A stretch of DNA of 16,578 bases from Kocuria sp. (GTDB taxonomy: Bacteria; Actinomycetota; Actinomycetes; Actinomycetales; Micrococcaceae), in contig JAKDKI010000015.1 in assembly GCA_030453435.1 (NCBI GenBank), positions 1 through 16,578 of the forward strand, given 5' to 3'. The position numbers and the translations under genes are program-made. Of this stretch, positions 1 through 7,897 are shown piece after piece. The notes below the pieces were generated by a model that was not told the DNA's origin, searched no databases, and was given only the letters and a program-made list of their open reading frames with translations. How positions within the stretch are numbered: the first letter of the stretch is position 1; every line of letters starts with the position of its first letter.

Positions 1-710
1 CCCCCGCCCCCAGCTCGGAGCCCCGCGCTCCCCTGGCCGTACAGGTCGGTCGGGCTCTGGCGGCCATCCATTCGTTACCCAGGGCCCTGGTCATGGACGC
101 CGATCTGCCCGCTTACAGCGCCGAACAATGTCGCAGCCGAATGCTCCACGATCTTGACCGGGCCGCCGCGACCGGGCGGATTCCCGGCCAACTACTGCGC
201 CGCTGGGAACATGCCCTGGAGGACACCACCCTGTGGCGGTTCTCGACTCGCGTGGTGCACGGTGACCTGCATGAGGACAACGTGATCGTCCACGAAGGTG
301 CCCTGGGCGCCCTGACCGGGTGGAGCGACCTACACGTGGGCGACCCCGCCGTTGACTTTGCGTGGCTCGTGGGCATGACCGACTCGGATTTCGCGGACAC
401 CGCCCTGGAGGCCTACTCAGTGGCCGCGGTTCAACCGCCCGATCGTCATTTGTTACGGCGAGCCCACTTGGCCGCGGAGTTCGCCTTGGCCGAATGGCTC
501 GTGCGCGGCGTGGACCGCGGTATCGAGTCCATGGTCAAGGACGCCGAACGGATGCTCAACACCCTGACATTGGACGTGGAACGCACTGGCTCACCGGCCC
601 CCGGGGTGATTCCCGAGCCGCCCGCGGTTGAACCGGATGAGCCGTCACGTGTCGAACCGGATTCACCCGTGCAGGCCTCGGGGTCCACGGCTGCCCGTCG
701 GGACCAATAG
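1..710 (+). CDS. APH/Mph-like phosphotransferase family protein, 5' end outside the window
   Basis: The reading frame is open from the left edge (codons from base 3) to TAG at 708-710, so the N-terminal lobe lies upstream and the ATG at 93 is internal. About 235 residues are visible. The family signature 'ALAAIHSLP' precedes that ATG. The catalytic loop reads HGDLHEDNV, retaining the Asp and Asn expected of aminoglycoside/macrolide phosphotransferase-like kinases. The following metal-site motif, normally ID(W/F), reads TGW here (Gly codon 318-320), then GDPAVDFAWL as usual. The C-terminus is a proline/glutamate-rich tail with a repeated VEPD(E/S)P unit. Family membership is well supported; the substrate is unknown. 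I recall related genes beside adnAB in other Micrococcaceae, so a resistance role is not indicated. The missing Asp may make it catalytically weak or a pseudokinase. The gene is convergent with adnB. Confidence 0.8.
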   Translation, partial: PAPSSEPRAPLAVQVGRALAAIHSLPRALVMDADLPAYSAEQCRSRMLHDLDRAAATGRIPGQLLRRWEHALEDTTLWRFSTRVVHGDLHEDNVIVHEGALGALTGWSDLHVGDPAVDFAWLVGMTDSDFADTALEAYSVAAVQPPDRHLLRRAHLAAEFALAEWLVRGVDRGIESMVKDAERMLNTLTLDVERTGSPAPGVIPEPPAVEPDEPSRVEPDSPVQASGSTAARRDQ

Positions 711-785
711 TCACTGTGCCGGGGAGAGCAGTCCTCTAGCTGACGCCGCCCCGTCAACGATTCGCAGAGTGATTGACGAAACGTA

Positions 786-944
786 AAGTCCTCGCCATCC
801 TTGGATCATTCCGGTTACATCTTCATCAGCAAGGAGTTCGACGGCCGGACACCGGTCACTCGGATGGGCCTGACCCGTGATGGACGAATCGCGTTCACCC
901 GGTATCTCGATGCCCTGGACCGGCTCATGCGAGGGGTCACTTGA
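786..944 (+). pseudogene. Winged-helix (MarR/HTH_34-like) regulator, C-terminal remnant
   Basis: In frame with TGA at 942-944 the sequence reads GYIFISKEFDGRTPVTRMGL and continues TRDGRIAFTRYLDALDRLM. This matches the wing and final helix of small winged-helix regulators, whose usual pattern is '(E)AGYv.v.K.f.GRtPrT...LT..Gr.AF..Y..aL..L'. The recognition helix and everything N-terminal are absent: an in-frame TGA stands at 774-776, and no ATG or GTG with a ribosome site precedes the motif. At 791-809 a neighbouring frame reads L-A-I-L and joins D-H-S-G-Y if one base is dropped near 800-803, which suggests a frameshift. That neighbouring frame also stops, at 770-772. Roughly half of a ~100-residue protein remains. 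It could also be a tiny TTG-started ORF at 801, which I consider unlikely. Confidence 0.55.
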
Positions 945-958
945 CTGGGCCCGGGCAC

Positions 959-3900
959 TCAGCCGCGCACCTGGTACATCGACTCGACAATGGCCTCCAG
1001 TTCTTTCTCGGTCGCCAGGTCGTGCGGGCGGACTTCCCTGTCCTCGGTCACGTAGTAGAACGCTGCCGAGACGTCCGTGAGGTCCAGTCCGTGCAACCGT
1101 GCGAACGCCAACCGGTACAGCGCGAGCTGCCCTGATTTGCGACGCAGGTCCTTGCCGTGAGGGACTCGCCCCGTCTTCCAGTCGATGAGGTCCCAGCCGC
1201 CCGAGTCCGTGCGAAATACGGCGTCGATCCGGCCGCGCACTGTCACCGAGCCGACGGGGGTCTCAACCGGTAGCTCGATTGCGTAGGGCTGGCGATTGGC
1301 CCATTGGCTCTGGCGGAACGTTTCGGCGAGCGCGGGCAGGTCGAGTTCCTCGTCCACGTAATCATCTGCACCCGGCAGCTCATCCATGTCGAAGATGGCC
1401 GAGTCACCGAAGAAGTTCTCGACCCACGTGTGGAATGTGGTTCCGGCGCGCGCGGCAGAACCGGGCCGTGCGGGCATCGGACGGCGCAAGCCCATGATGA
1501 AGGCCTCCGGGTTGGTGTCCATGGCCACGAGCGCGGATGCGGACACGTGCGAGGGCATGTGCACGGTATTACGTTGTTCCACGGCATCGCGTTTGGCGAT
1601 CAACAATTCCGCTTCCCGCCTCCACCGTTTGACGGTCTCACCGTGTTCCCCCGCTTCGAGCTGTTCGGCGGTGAGCTCGCGGGTGCTGTCGAAGCCACCG
1701 TCTTGCACCGCCCGGGCCGCGCGGTCCATGCGTTCCCGCCGACCGCTGTGCACCGGGGTCGAAACTGTGACCTTCTCCTGGCCGTCCACGGACCGCTCTT
1801 TTCGGATGATCTCCGGTCCTTCAAGGGGATCGTAGGGCCACAGAGCACTCAGGACGGTGTCCGCCTGAGGATTGTCCGTGCCCGGTTCGACCTCCGCCCA
1901 CTCCCCCAGTTCGATGCCCGGGTGGGATTCCTCCGTCATGGCGCGCACTTCCGCCAGGAAGACCGACGGGTCGTGGGCGGTTTTCGCGGTGCCTCGGAAC
2001 ACGGAGCACGAGAGCTCCAGAAGTGTTTTGGCGCGTGTGCACGCCACGTATGCCAGACGGCGCTCTTCGGCCTCATCATGAAGGCCGGCTTCTTCCAAGA
2101 AGATGTCGAAAGATTCCTTGAGCGTTTCCACGTCCGTGGGATCCGCATTCCACTGCGGTAGTTGCTGAGCGTCGCCGCGCAGGGGCCAGGGTAGTTTCGC
2201 GGCGTCCCCGGTCCAGGCCGACTTCCGTTTGGACGGGAAGTCCCCCTGGTTCATGCCCGGGACATAAACGTGGTCCCATTCCAGTCCCTTGGCCGCGTGC
2301 ACTGTGAGCAGCTGAACGGCGTCGTGCCGGGTCTCCTCGGGCGGCAGTTCCAGTCCGTTCTCCTCATGGGCGGCGGCTTCGAGCCACGCAAGGAACGTCG
2401 CGACGTCGTGTGTTCGAGTGCTCGCGCTGAACTGAACCGCCTGGTCATAAAAGCTGTCCACGTTCTTACGCGCCTGAGCCGGGGTCATACCGGGGCTCGC
2501 AGCGAGCTCCACGTCCAGACCGAGAGTGGTCTCCGCCTCGTGGATGACTGACGTGAGTTCGTCGCCGAGCACCGATCGCAGGCTCCTGAGCTCTGCCTGC
2601 AATTTCTGCATTCGCCCCAAAGCTTGGGGGCTGATGGAGCGACCGCGACGTGACACCCACGTTTCTGACGGCAACGTCTCAATCGCTTCGATCAGACTGG
2701 AGCGATCCACGATGTCGCCCTCGACCACGCTCTCATCCGGCTCCTCCGCGGGTTCCTCGGCCAGTTCTTCAGCGGAGAGTTCGGTACGTTGAGCAACAGC
2801 GGCTCGCGAGCGGAGTTGTTCAAGATGACCCGCCCAATCCCCCAGCGCCGCGAGATCCTTGGGCCCGATCCGCCAGCGCGAACCGGCCAGCAGACGCGCC
2901 AAAGCATCCGAACGACCGGGGTCGGTCAAGACGTAGAGGGTGGCAACAATGTCTGCAACCTCCGGTGTGCTGAGCAACCCGCCGAGTCCGACCACTTCGT
3001 AGGGCACGTCCAGCGCTTCGAGTTCCAGACGGATCGGTTCGAACTGCGCCCGTTTTCGGCACAGCACGGCCATCGTGGGCATGTCGTCAAGAGCTTGCCC
3101 TTCATGGGCGCGCCGCTGTTCCGCAATGGCCTGGGCAGTGGCCTGCGCTTCCTCCGAATCCGTGACGTACCGCTTGACCCGAACGGTTCCGACCGAGGCG
3201 TTGGGCGAGGGGTCGAGCGGAGGCACCTCCACGGTGGACGCGGAACGATTCCACGGTGGTGGCGTGCGAAGGGGCGCCGCAATCCGGTTGGCCGCGTCCA
3301 GGACTGACTGACAGTTCCGCCAGGCGACCGTGAGGAAACTGGTATCGGCAAAAGCCGCGGGCTCCCCGGACTCTCCATTGCTGCGAGGGAAGTTCTCGAC
3401 AAAGCTGAACAGCTGTCCCGCAGAAGCCCCCCGAAACCCGTAAATGGATTGTTGCGGATCGCCCACGGCCATGACGCAGTGACCGTCTCCGAACAGCCCC
3501 GAGAACAACTTGAGCTGGGCGTGGGACGTGTCCTGGAACTCGTCCAGCAGCACCACCTTGAACCGATCACGTTCGGTGGCACACGCGCGAGGATCCACCC
3601 GCACGATCTCTGCCGCGAGCGCCAGCAGGTCGCCGTAGTCCAACGCTGATTCAATGGTCTTGACGCGTTGGAATCGTTCCACCAATTGAGCCAGGAGCTC
3701 CGTGGTTTCCAGACGTTTGAGAGCGTCCTGGATGGGCTTTCCGACACTTTTCTTCTTGCCGACGGGCGGGACGTCCGCACAGCTCAACCGGAAGCGATGG
3801 GCCCACTCACCCACTCGCTTCGGCGCGACCAGGTGCTCGGAAGACTCCGAGGCCAGACTCATCATCCCGCTCGTGAGCGTTGAGACGGCGGGCATGCTCT

Positions 3901-4435
3901 CGGGAAGAGGCCCGTCCCAGCTCTCCACCAGACGGTGTGCCAATTGCCACGCTTGAGCCTGCCCCATGAGCACCGTGTCCGCTTCGACGCCCAATCGGAG
4001 CCCGTAGCTGCGCACGAGTGAATTCGCGTAGGAGTGGTAGGTGCTCACGGTGGGTTCCTGGGGCACCGCGGGATCTTCGGTGGCGCCCGGTTCGGGTGCC
4101 AGGGGCGACAGGTCCGGGGCGCTGGTCAGCTGGGCCTGAGCGCCCAACAGTCCGGCTCGGCGCAATCCCCGAAGTTTGGTCTGAATACGCTCGGCCAACT
4201 CACCGGCGGCCTTGCGTGTGAAGGTCACGCCCAAAATCTGTTCCGGTTCCACGAGCTGGTTCGCCACCAACCACGCCACCCGATCGGACATCGTGGTGGT
4301 CTTGCCGGACCCCGCGCCGGCCACCACGAGCCGCGGTGTCAACGGCGCGGAAATGACCTCCGCCTGCTGCTGGGTGGGAGGGTAGTCACCCAGCGCCTCG
4401 GCAATGTCGAACGGAGAGTACTGGGGGGTGGTCAT
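959..4435 (-). CDS. adnB: AdnB-like ATP-dependent helicase-nuclease subunit (UvrD motor plus RecB-type nuclease)
   Basis: This is the lead subunit of the actinobacterial AdnAB complex, which unwinds and resects double-strand break ends for recombination. At 1158 aa it is close to the ~1100 aa usual for AdnB. The superfamily 1A motifs are complete: Walker A GAGSGKTTT (Lys45), TFTRKAAGEL (71-80), DEFQDTSHAQ (298-307), GDPQQSIYGFRGA (325-337), VHAAKGLEWDHVYVPG (712-727) and YVACTRAK (796-803). The C-terminal PD-(D/E)XK nuclease shows His1002, GRID (Asp1071), IDWKTG (Asp1085, Lys1087) and Gln1103 of QLALYRLAF. An acidic Ala-Glu-Pro-rich stretch at 552-574 is probably a disordered linker in the 2B region. 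The ATG overlaps the adnA stop as ATGA (4432-4435) and has the ribosome site AGGTGA seven bases upstream, so the two subunits are translationally coupled and probably made in similar amounts. The AdnB call over a generic UvrD helicase rests on the pair architecture. Confidence 0.9.
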   Translation of the reverse strand: MTTPQYSPFDIAEALGDYPPTQQQAEVISAPLTPRLVVAGAGSGKTTTMSDRVAWLVANQLVEPEQILGVTFTRKAAGELAERIQTKLRGLRRAGLLGAQAQLTSAPDLSPLAPEPGATEDPAVPQEPTVSTYHSYANSLVRSYGLRLGVEADTVLMGQAQAWQLAHRLVESWDGPLPESMPAVSTLTSGMMSLASESSEHLVAPKRVGEWAHRFRLSCADVPPVGKKKSVGKPIQDALKRLETTELLAQLVERFQRVKTIESALDYGDLLALAAEIVRVDPRACATERDRFKVVLLDEFQDTSHAQLKLFSGLFGDGHCVMAVGDPQQSIYGFRGASAGQLFSFVENFPRSNGESGEPAAFADTSFLTVAWRNCQSVLDAANRIAAPLRTPPPWNRSASTVEVPPLDPSPNASVGTVRVKRYVTDSEEAQATAQAIAEQRRAHEGQALDDMPTMAVLCRKRAQFEPIRLELEALDVPYEVVGLGGLLSTPEVADIVATLYVLTDPGRSDALARLLAGSRWRIGPKDLAALGDWAGHLEQLRSRAAVAQRTELSAEELAEEPAEEPDESVVEGDIVDRSSLIEAIETLPSETWVSRRGRSISPQALGRMQKLQAELRSLRSVLGDELTSVIHEAETTLGLDVELAASPGMTPAQARKNVDSFYDQAVQFSASTRTHDVATFLAWLEAAAHEENGLELPPEETRHDAVQLLTVHAAKGLEWDHVYVPGMNQGDFPSKRKSAWTGDAAKLPWPLRGDAQQLPQWNADPTDVETLKESFDIFLEEAGLHDEAEERRLAYVACTRAKTLLELSCSVFRGTAKTAHDPSVFLAEVRAMTEESHPGIELGEWAEVEPGTDNPQADTVLSALWPYDPLEGPEIIRKERSVDGQEKVTVSTPVHSGRRERMDRAARAVQDGGFDSTRELTAEQLEAGEHGETVKRWRREAELLIAKRDAVEQRNTVHMPSHVSASALVAMDTNPEAFIMGLRRPMPARPGSAARAGTTFHTWVENFFGDSAIFDMDELPGADDYVDEELDLPALAETFRQSQWANRQPYAIELPVETPVGSVTVRGRIDAVFRTDSGGWDLIDWKTGRVPHGKDLRRKSGQLALYRLAFARLHGLDLTDVSAAFYYVTEDREVRPHDLATEKELEAIVESMYQVRG

Positions 4436-7400
4436 CGTTCACTCACCTGTCGACCTTCTGCACATAACGGACACACCCAGGGCAGGGTGCATCGCAAACC
4501 AAAATTGGACCCGTGTTCGGAGTCGTGCCGTGCCTCGAATCGCGTTCCGGAGACCAGATCCGCTGCACGGGTAATGAGCTCCCTGGCCCAGAGGTGTTCC
4601 GGGTCAAGGGGCTGCTGGTGTTGGGTTCCCACCTTTTTCGTGCTGGTGCCGAGCTGGACCAGCAGCGCGCCACCGGGTTGGGCGATCACGGTCCCCTGTG
4701 GCAGCTCGATGGGCTCAGAACCGGCCTGGCGGACGGCCATGTCCGGATCTTCGCCCGCGGCCACGGCTTGTTCCCTGAGCTCGACTTCGCGCCGCATCTG
4801 CTCACCCGCGCCGGCCTGCAGGGCCACTTGATAGGCACCCAGCTGTGGGTGGTTCTCAATTTTCTTGCCTGCCGGTTGGGACTTGCCCGTCTTGAGGTCG
4901 ACCACCACGTGGTGACCGTCCCCGTCGACCTCGAGCCGGTCGACACGGCCGCGCAGTAGGGCGTCCCGGGCTTCTCCTCGCACGAGCACGTGAAAGCTCC
5001 CCTCGACCCCCACCAGCTCGCGTCCGTCATCCTTGCGGGCATTGATCACATACTCCGCGAATTTGCGCAGCATGGTCTCCGCGCGCTCCCGCTCGGTTTC
5101 CGTGATCCATCCCGGCGGCATGCCCAGGCTGGGCCACCGGCGTCGTAACTCTGCGATCAGTTCGGTACTGGGCGCGTCCGGCATGGTTTCGGCGATGTCG
5201 TGCACGAGGGTTCCCAGACTGCGGCTGAAGTCGGTGACTTCCTCCGCCTTGGCCTCGCTGACGAACCAGTCCAGTGGCGAACGGTGAATCGTTTCGATCT
5301 TCGACGGTGACACCGGGATGGGTGCCGCCGGGGTAAACAACGGCTCATCGCTGCTCAGCGGCGCCCAACCCCACCATTCGTGCGGCTCCGCCCCGCGAAC
5401 GGGCTCGGGGAGGGAACTGAACTCCCGCAGCAATCGCGCTGCTGCCTCACCGAGTTCGGGGGCTTCCTCGCAATCGAAGACGGCACGCCGCAACGATCCC
5501 GTCAGCTGTCGCAGGGTGAGAGGCACGGGTGCATCCAGATGCTCCACCTCGACACCGGAGTCCTCCCCACCCCAACCTGAGGCGACCAGGTCCAAAAGTT
5601 CGGACGGTTGCTCATCCTGGTTGGAGACCGCGGAGACCACCAGTGAAGAACTCGCGCGCGAGATCGCCGTGGCGAACTGACGCAGTTCATCGAATCTCAC
5701 CTGCCGCAGCCGATCGAGCGGGCCGATGCGCGCCGCTTGCTCCACGCCGAAGTCCAAGGCATCGGTCAGCACATCGGTGCCGAGCAACTGGCCGCGCAGA
5801 GTGGTGTTGGGCCACACACCCTGTTGCACCCCGGCCACCACCACATGAGCCCACTGCCGCCCCGCGGCGCCGGCCGGTGTCAGGATCGACACGTTGTCCT
5901 CTGCCGGAGCACGCGCCGCCAACGTATCCATGGGCAGTTCCTGGTGCTCCATGTAATCCATGAAGGCCTGCGCCGTGGCACCGGGAACCTGGTCCACGAA
6001 GCGTTCGGCGGACTCGAAAAGACCGACTACCGCATCCAGATCGCGATCGGCTCGCACCGAGTCAGCCCCACCCGAAATGGCTCGACGCCGCCATGCCTCC
6101 GCGACACCCGACGCGTCCCACAACGCCCACAGCACTGATTCCGCAGTGGCGCCGGGAGCCGCCAATGCCTCTTGACCCGCCTGCAGCATGTCGGCGATCC
6201 GATGAGCCGGTCCGGAACGGACTCCGGCCGCCTCGAGTAACACACCGTCCGTCAGCGCCTCGACCAGCAAAGCATCACTCGTACGCCCGCCACCGGTGCT
6301 GAGCTCATAGACACGCAGCCGCTGCCTGAGACGCCGCACATCCATGGGAGACGCACCGCCCAAGCGGGAGGTCAGCAAAGCAACCGCGGCCTCCGCCGTG
6401 AGCAACCGAGGTTGTTCGTGCTCGGTCTCATCCTGGTCGGGTAGAGCCGCATCCGGTTCGATGGGCTGCCCCTGAGAATCCAACAGGAGCCGCAGCGCGT
6501 TGAGTAGCGGGATCACGGCCGGTTCCTCGCGCAGCGGCGTTTCGGCCGCGGACGAGGTTGTGGGTACCCCCAAGGACGCCAGTTGACGGGTCAGCGACGA
6601 CAATTGCGAACCACTGCGCACAATCACGGCCATCTCGCGGTATGGCACGCCTTCCAGAACGTGGAGGCGCAAGAAGTGGTCTGCGCACCAGCGTGCCTGG
6701 GCCGTGGGTGAGTCGAAGACCACGGCCCGGACCGAACCAGGATTCTCCGGGGAGGACTCGGGCGCCCGGTTGCTTCTGGCCCCGGCCACCACCGAGATGG
6801 CGCGAGCCACACGCTGCCACGCACGATTGACGTGTGCAGGCAGACGATGAGAGCACTCCAGGGGCAGCCGGCGCAGTGGATGGCGGTCCGTACCGACCCG
6901 GTCCTGGAGGGTGCGCAACAGATCGGGGCGGGCACCGCGGAATCCTTGCACCGTGGTGTCCGGGTTGGCGGTGTAGATCGCATCCGCTCCGCGGGTCAGC
7001 ACACTGATCAGCCGGTAGACGGACGGTGTGGCCTCCTGGAGATCATCCACCAGTACCACGGCAAGGCGATCGCGTTCCTCGTGGAGGAATGCGGCGTTCT
7101 CCTCCAGCACCCGTGCGGCACGGTCAACGAGTTCGGACGGGTCGAAAGCATTGGGCATGCGCAGGGCTCGTACCTGCTGGTACTCGGCGCGAAAGGCCGA
7201 GGCCGTGCGCCATTCCGGGTGGTTCAACGGTTCCGCCCACTGAGCCAACCGTTCCGGCGGCATGCGGTATTCGTTCATACGGTCGAAAAGTTCGCGTAGT
7301 TGTCCCCTGAAGCCCCGGGTCTGCAATGCGCGGTCCAAGTCAGCCGGCCACACAATTCCCGTTCCGTGTCCCGCGGTGTGTCCGCGCATCATGTCCGCGA

Positions 7401-7827
7401 TGAACGCGTCCTGTTCAGGCCCGGACAACAACACCGGGGGCTCAGCAACCCCCGGGAGCAGACCCTGCGCGTGAGCACGGCGCAACAGGTCGAAAGCGTA
7501 GGCCTGCCAGGCCCGCACGAGCGGCGTACTGATGGTGGCAGCGGCACGCTCACTGATCGCATCTCGCAGTTCGGAGGCCTGCGTCCGCGAGGGAGCAAGC
7601 ACCAGCATCGATTGGGGATCCGCCCCCGAGGCCAAGCGACGCACCACGAATTCCACGACCGTGCTCGTACGACCCGTTCCCGGTGCGCCCAACACCAGCA
7701 CCGGACCGTGCCCCGGTTCCAGTTCGATCACGGCCCGTTGCTGGGCATCCGGCGTGAACGTCCGGCCGCTCCCCGTCACGGTGCGCGGTGGAAGGATCCG
7801 CCAGGGGGTCTCATGCTGCGTCTGCAT
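4432..7827 (-). CDS. adnA: AdnA-like helicase-nuclease subunit with degenerate motor motifs
   Basis: This is the partner subunit of AdnAB: an N-terminal UvrD-like motor and a C-terminal RecB-type nuclease, 1131 aa. The Walker A reads GAPGTGRTS, with Arg53 where the catalytic Lys belongs. Motif II is VDDLQEA (Asp261-Asp262), and QGFRGARPDLL (294-304) follows. The motif V region is altered (TPAGAAGRQW, 650-659), while the Arg of ISRAS (724) is kept. The nuclease core looks intact: GTLVHD (His876), LRGRVD (Asp963), VVDLKTGK (Asp977, Lys979) and QLGAYQVAL. Adn/AddB-type nucleases usually hold a 4Fe-4S cluster with one Cys before the nuclease and three after it. Here the first position looks like Ser850 (HRSPLDWF) and the C-terminal set is C1113, C1119, C1122. 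In mycobacteria the AdnA ATPase is dispensable while the AdnB ATPase drives the complex, which fits motor decay here. The ATG at 7827 is bounded by a stop six codons upstream. Confidence 0.88.
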   Translation of the reverse strand: MQTQHETPWRILPPRTVTGSGRTFTPDAQQRAVIELEPGHGPVLVLGAPGTGRTSTVVEFVVRRLASGADPQSMLVLAPSRTQASELRDAISERAAATISTPLVRAWQAYAFDLLRRAHAQGLLPGVAEPPVLLSGPEQDAFIADMMRGHTAGHGTGIVWPADLDRALQTRGFRGQLRELFDRMNEYRMPPERLAQWAEPLNHPEWRTASAFRAEYQQVRALRMPNAFDPSELVDRAARVLEENAAFLHEERDRLAVVLVDDLQEATPSVYRLISVLTRGADAIYTANPDTTVQGFRGARPDLLRTLQDRVGTDRHPLRRLPLECSHRLPAHVNRAWQRVARAISVVAGARSNRAPESSPENPGSVRAVVFDSPTAQARWCADHFLRLHVLEGVPYREMAVIVRSGSQLSSLTRQLASLGVPTTSSAAETPLREEPAVIPLLNALRLLLDSQGQPIEPDAALPDQDETEHEQPRLLTAEAAVALLTSRLGGASPMDVRRLRQRLRVYELSTGGGRTSDALLVEALTDGVLLEAAGVRSGPAHRIADMLQAGQEALAAPGATAESVLWALWDASGVAEAWRRRAISGGADSVRADRDLDAVVGLFESAERFVDQVPGATAQAFMDYMEHQELPMDTLAARAPAEDNVSILTPAGAAGRQWAHVVVAGVQQGVWPNTTLRGQLLGTDVLTDALDFGVEQAARIGPLDRLRQVRFDELRQFATAISRASSSLVVSAVSNQDEQPSELLDLVASGWGGEDSGVEVEHLDAPVPLTLRQLTGSLRRAVFDCEEAPELGEAAARLLREFSSLPEPVRGAEPHEWWGWAPLSSDEPLFTPAAPIPVSPSKIETIHRSPLDWFVSEAKAEEVTDFSRSLGTLVHDIAETMPDAPSTELIAELRRRWPSLGMPPGWITETERERAETMLRKFAEYVINARKDDGRELVGVEGSFHVLVRGEARDALLRGRVDRLEVDGDGHHVVVDLKTGKSQPAGKKIENHPQLGAYQVALQAGAGEQMRREVELREQAVAAGEDPDMAVRQAGSEPIELPQGTVIAQPGGALLVQLGTSTKKVGTQHQQPLDPEHLWARELITRAADLVSGTRFEARHDSEHGSNFGLRCTLPWVCPLCAEGRQVSER
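4443..4448 (-). promoter_or_regulatory. Ribosome binding site of adnB
   Basis: AGGTGA on the - strand lies seven bases before the adnB ATG, inside the last codons of adnA. It supports this ATG and independent or coupled re-initiation at the ATGA overlap. Confidence 0.7.
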
Positions 7828-7861
7828 GGTCCCATCACATCACGCCCGGCGGACACGCATA

Positions 7862-7890
7862 ACGACACTGTCGGGCACACCCGGTAGCGT
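7862..7890 (+). promoter_or_regulatory. Probable promoter of the DEDDh exonuclease gene (leaderless)
   Basis: ACGACA (7862-7867, four matches to TTGACA) and TAGCGT (7885-7890, TAnnnT type) are separated by 17 bases. The A of the ATG at 7898 lies seven bases past the -10 box, where transcription would start. This is the layout of leaderless transcripts common in actinobacteria, and no Shine-Dalgarno sequence precedes the ATG. An 11-base palindrome, CGACA-C-TGTCG (7863-7873), overlaps the -35 box and could be an operator. The adnA promoter must lie in the same 70-bp gap on the other strand. A weak TGTGAT 7 bases before the adnA ATG (7834-7839, - strand) is a candidate -10, but I see no good -35. 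Confidence 0.5.
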
Positions 7891-7897
7891 GATCACC

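Noticed and set aside
1..710. Macrolide or aminoglycoside resistance gene
   Set aside because: Only general family motifs are present, the metal-binding Asp is missing, and the context is core-genome DNA repair, so resistance is not supported.
711..785. Rho-independent terminator after the phosphotransferase gene
   Set aside because: Only short imperfect inverted repeats are visible and none gives a convincing stem.
1304..2161. + strand ORF (285 codons) inside adnB
   Set aside because: It is antisense to the nuclease and helicase motifs of adnB, with no domain and no ribosome site of note.
7863..7873. Palindrome CGACACTGTCG as a LexA/SOS box
   Set aside because: The actinobacterial SOS box is CGAAC-N4-GTTCG; this site is shorter with an odd centre, so a LexA call is not supported.
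7532..7897. Upstream extension of the exonuclease reading frame
   Set aside because: It runs antisense through the adnA Walker A region. The leaderless -10 box and the start of the divergent gap favour the ATG at 7898.
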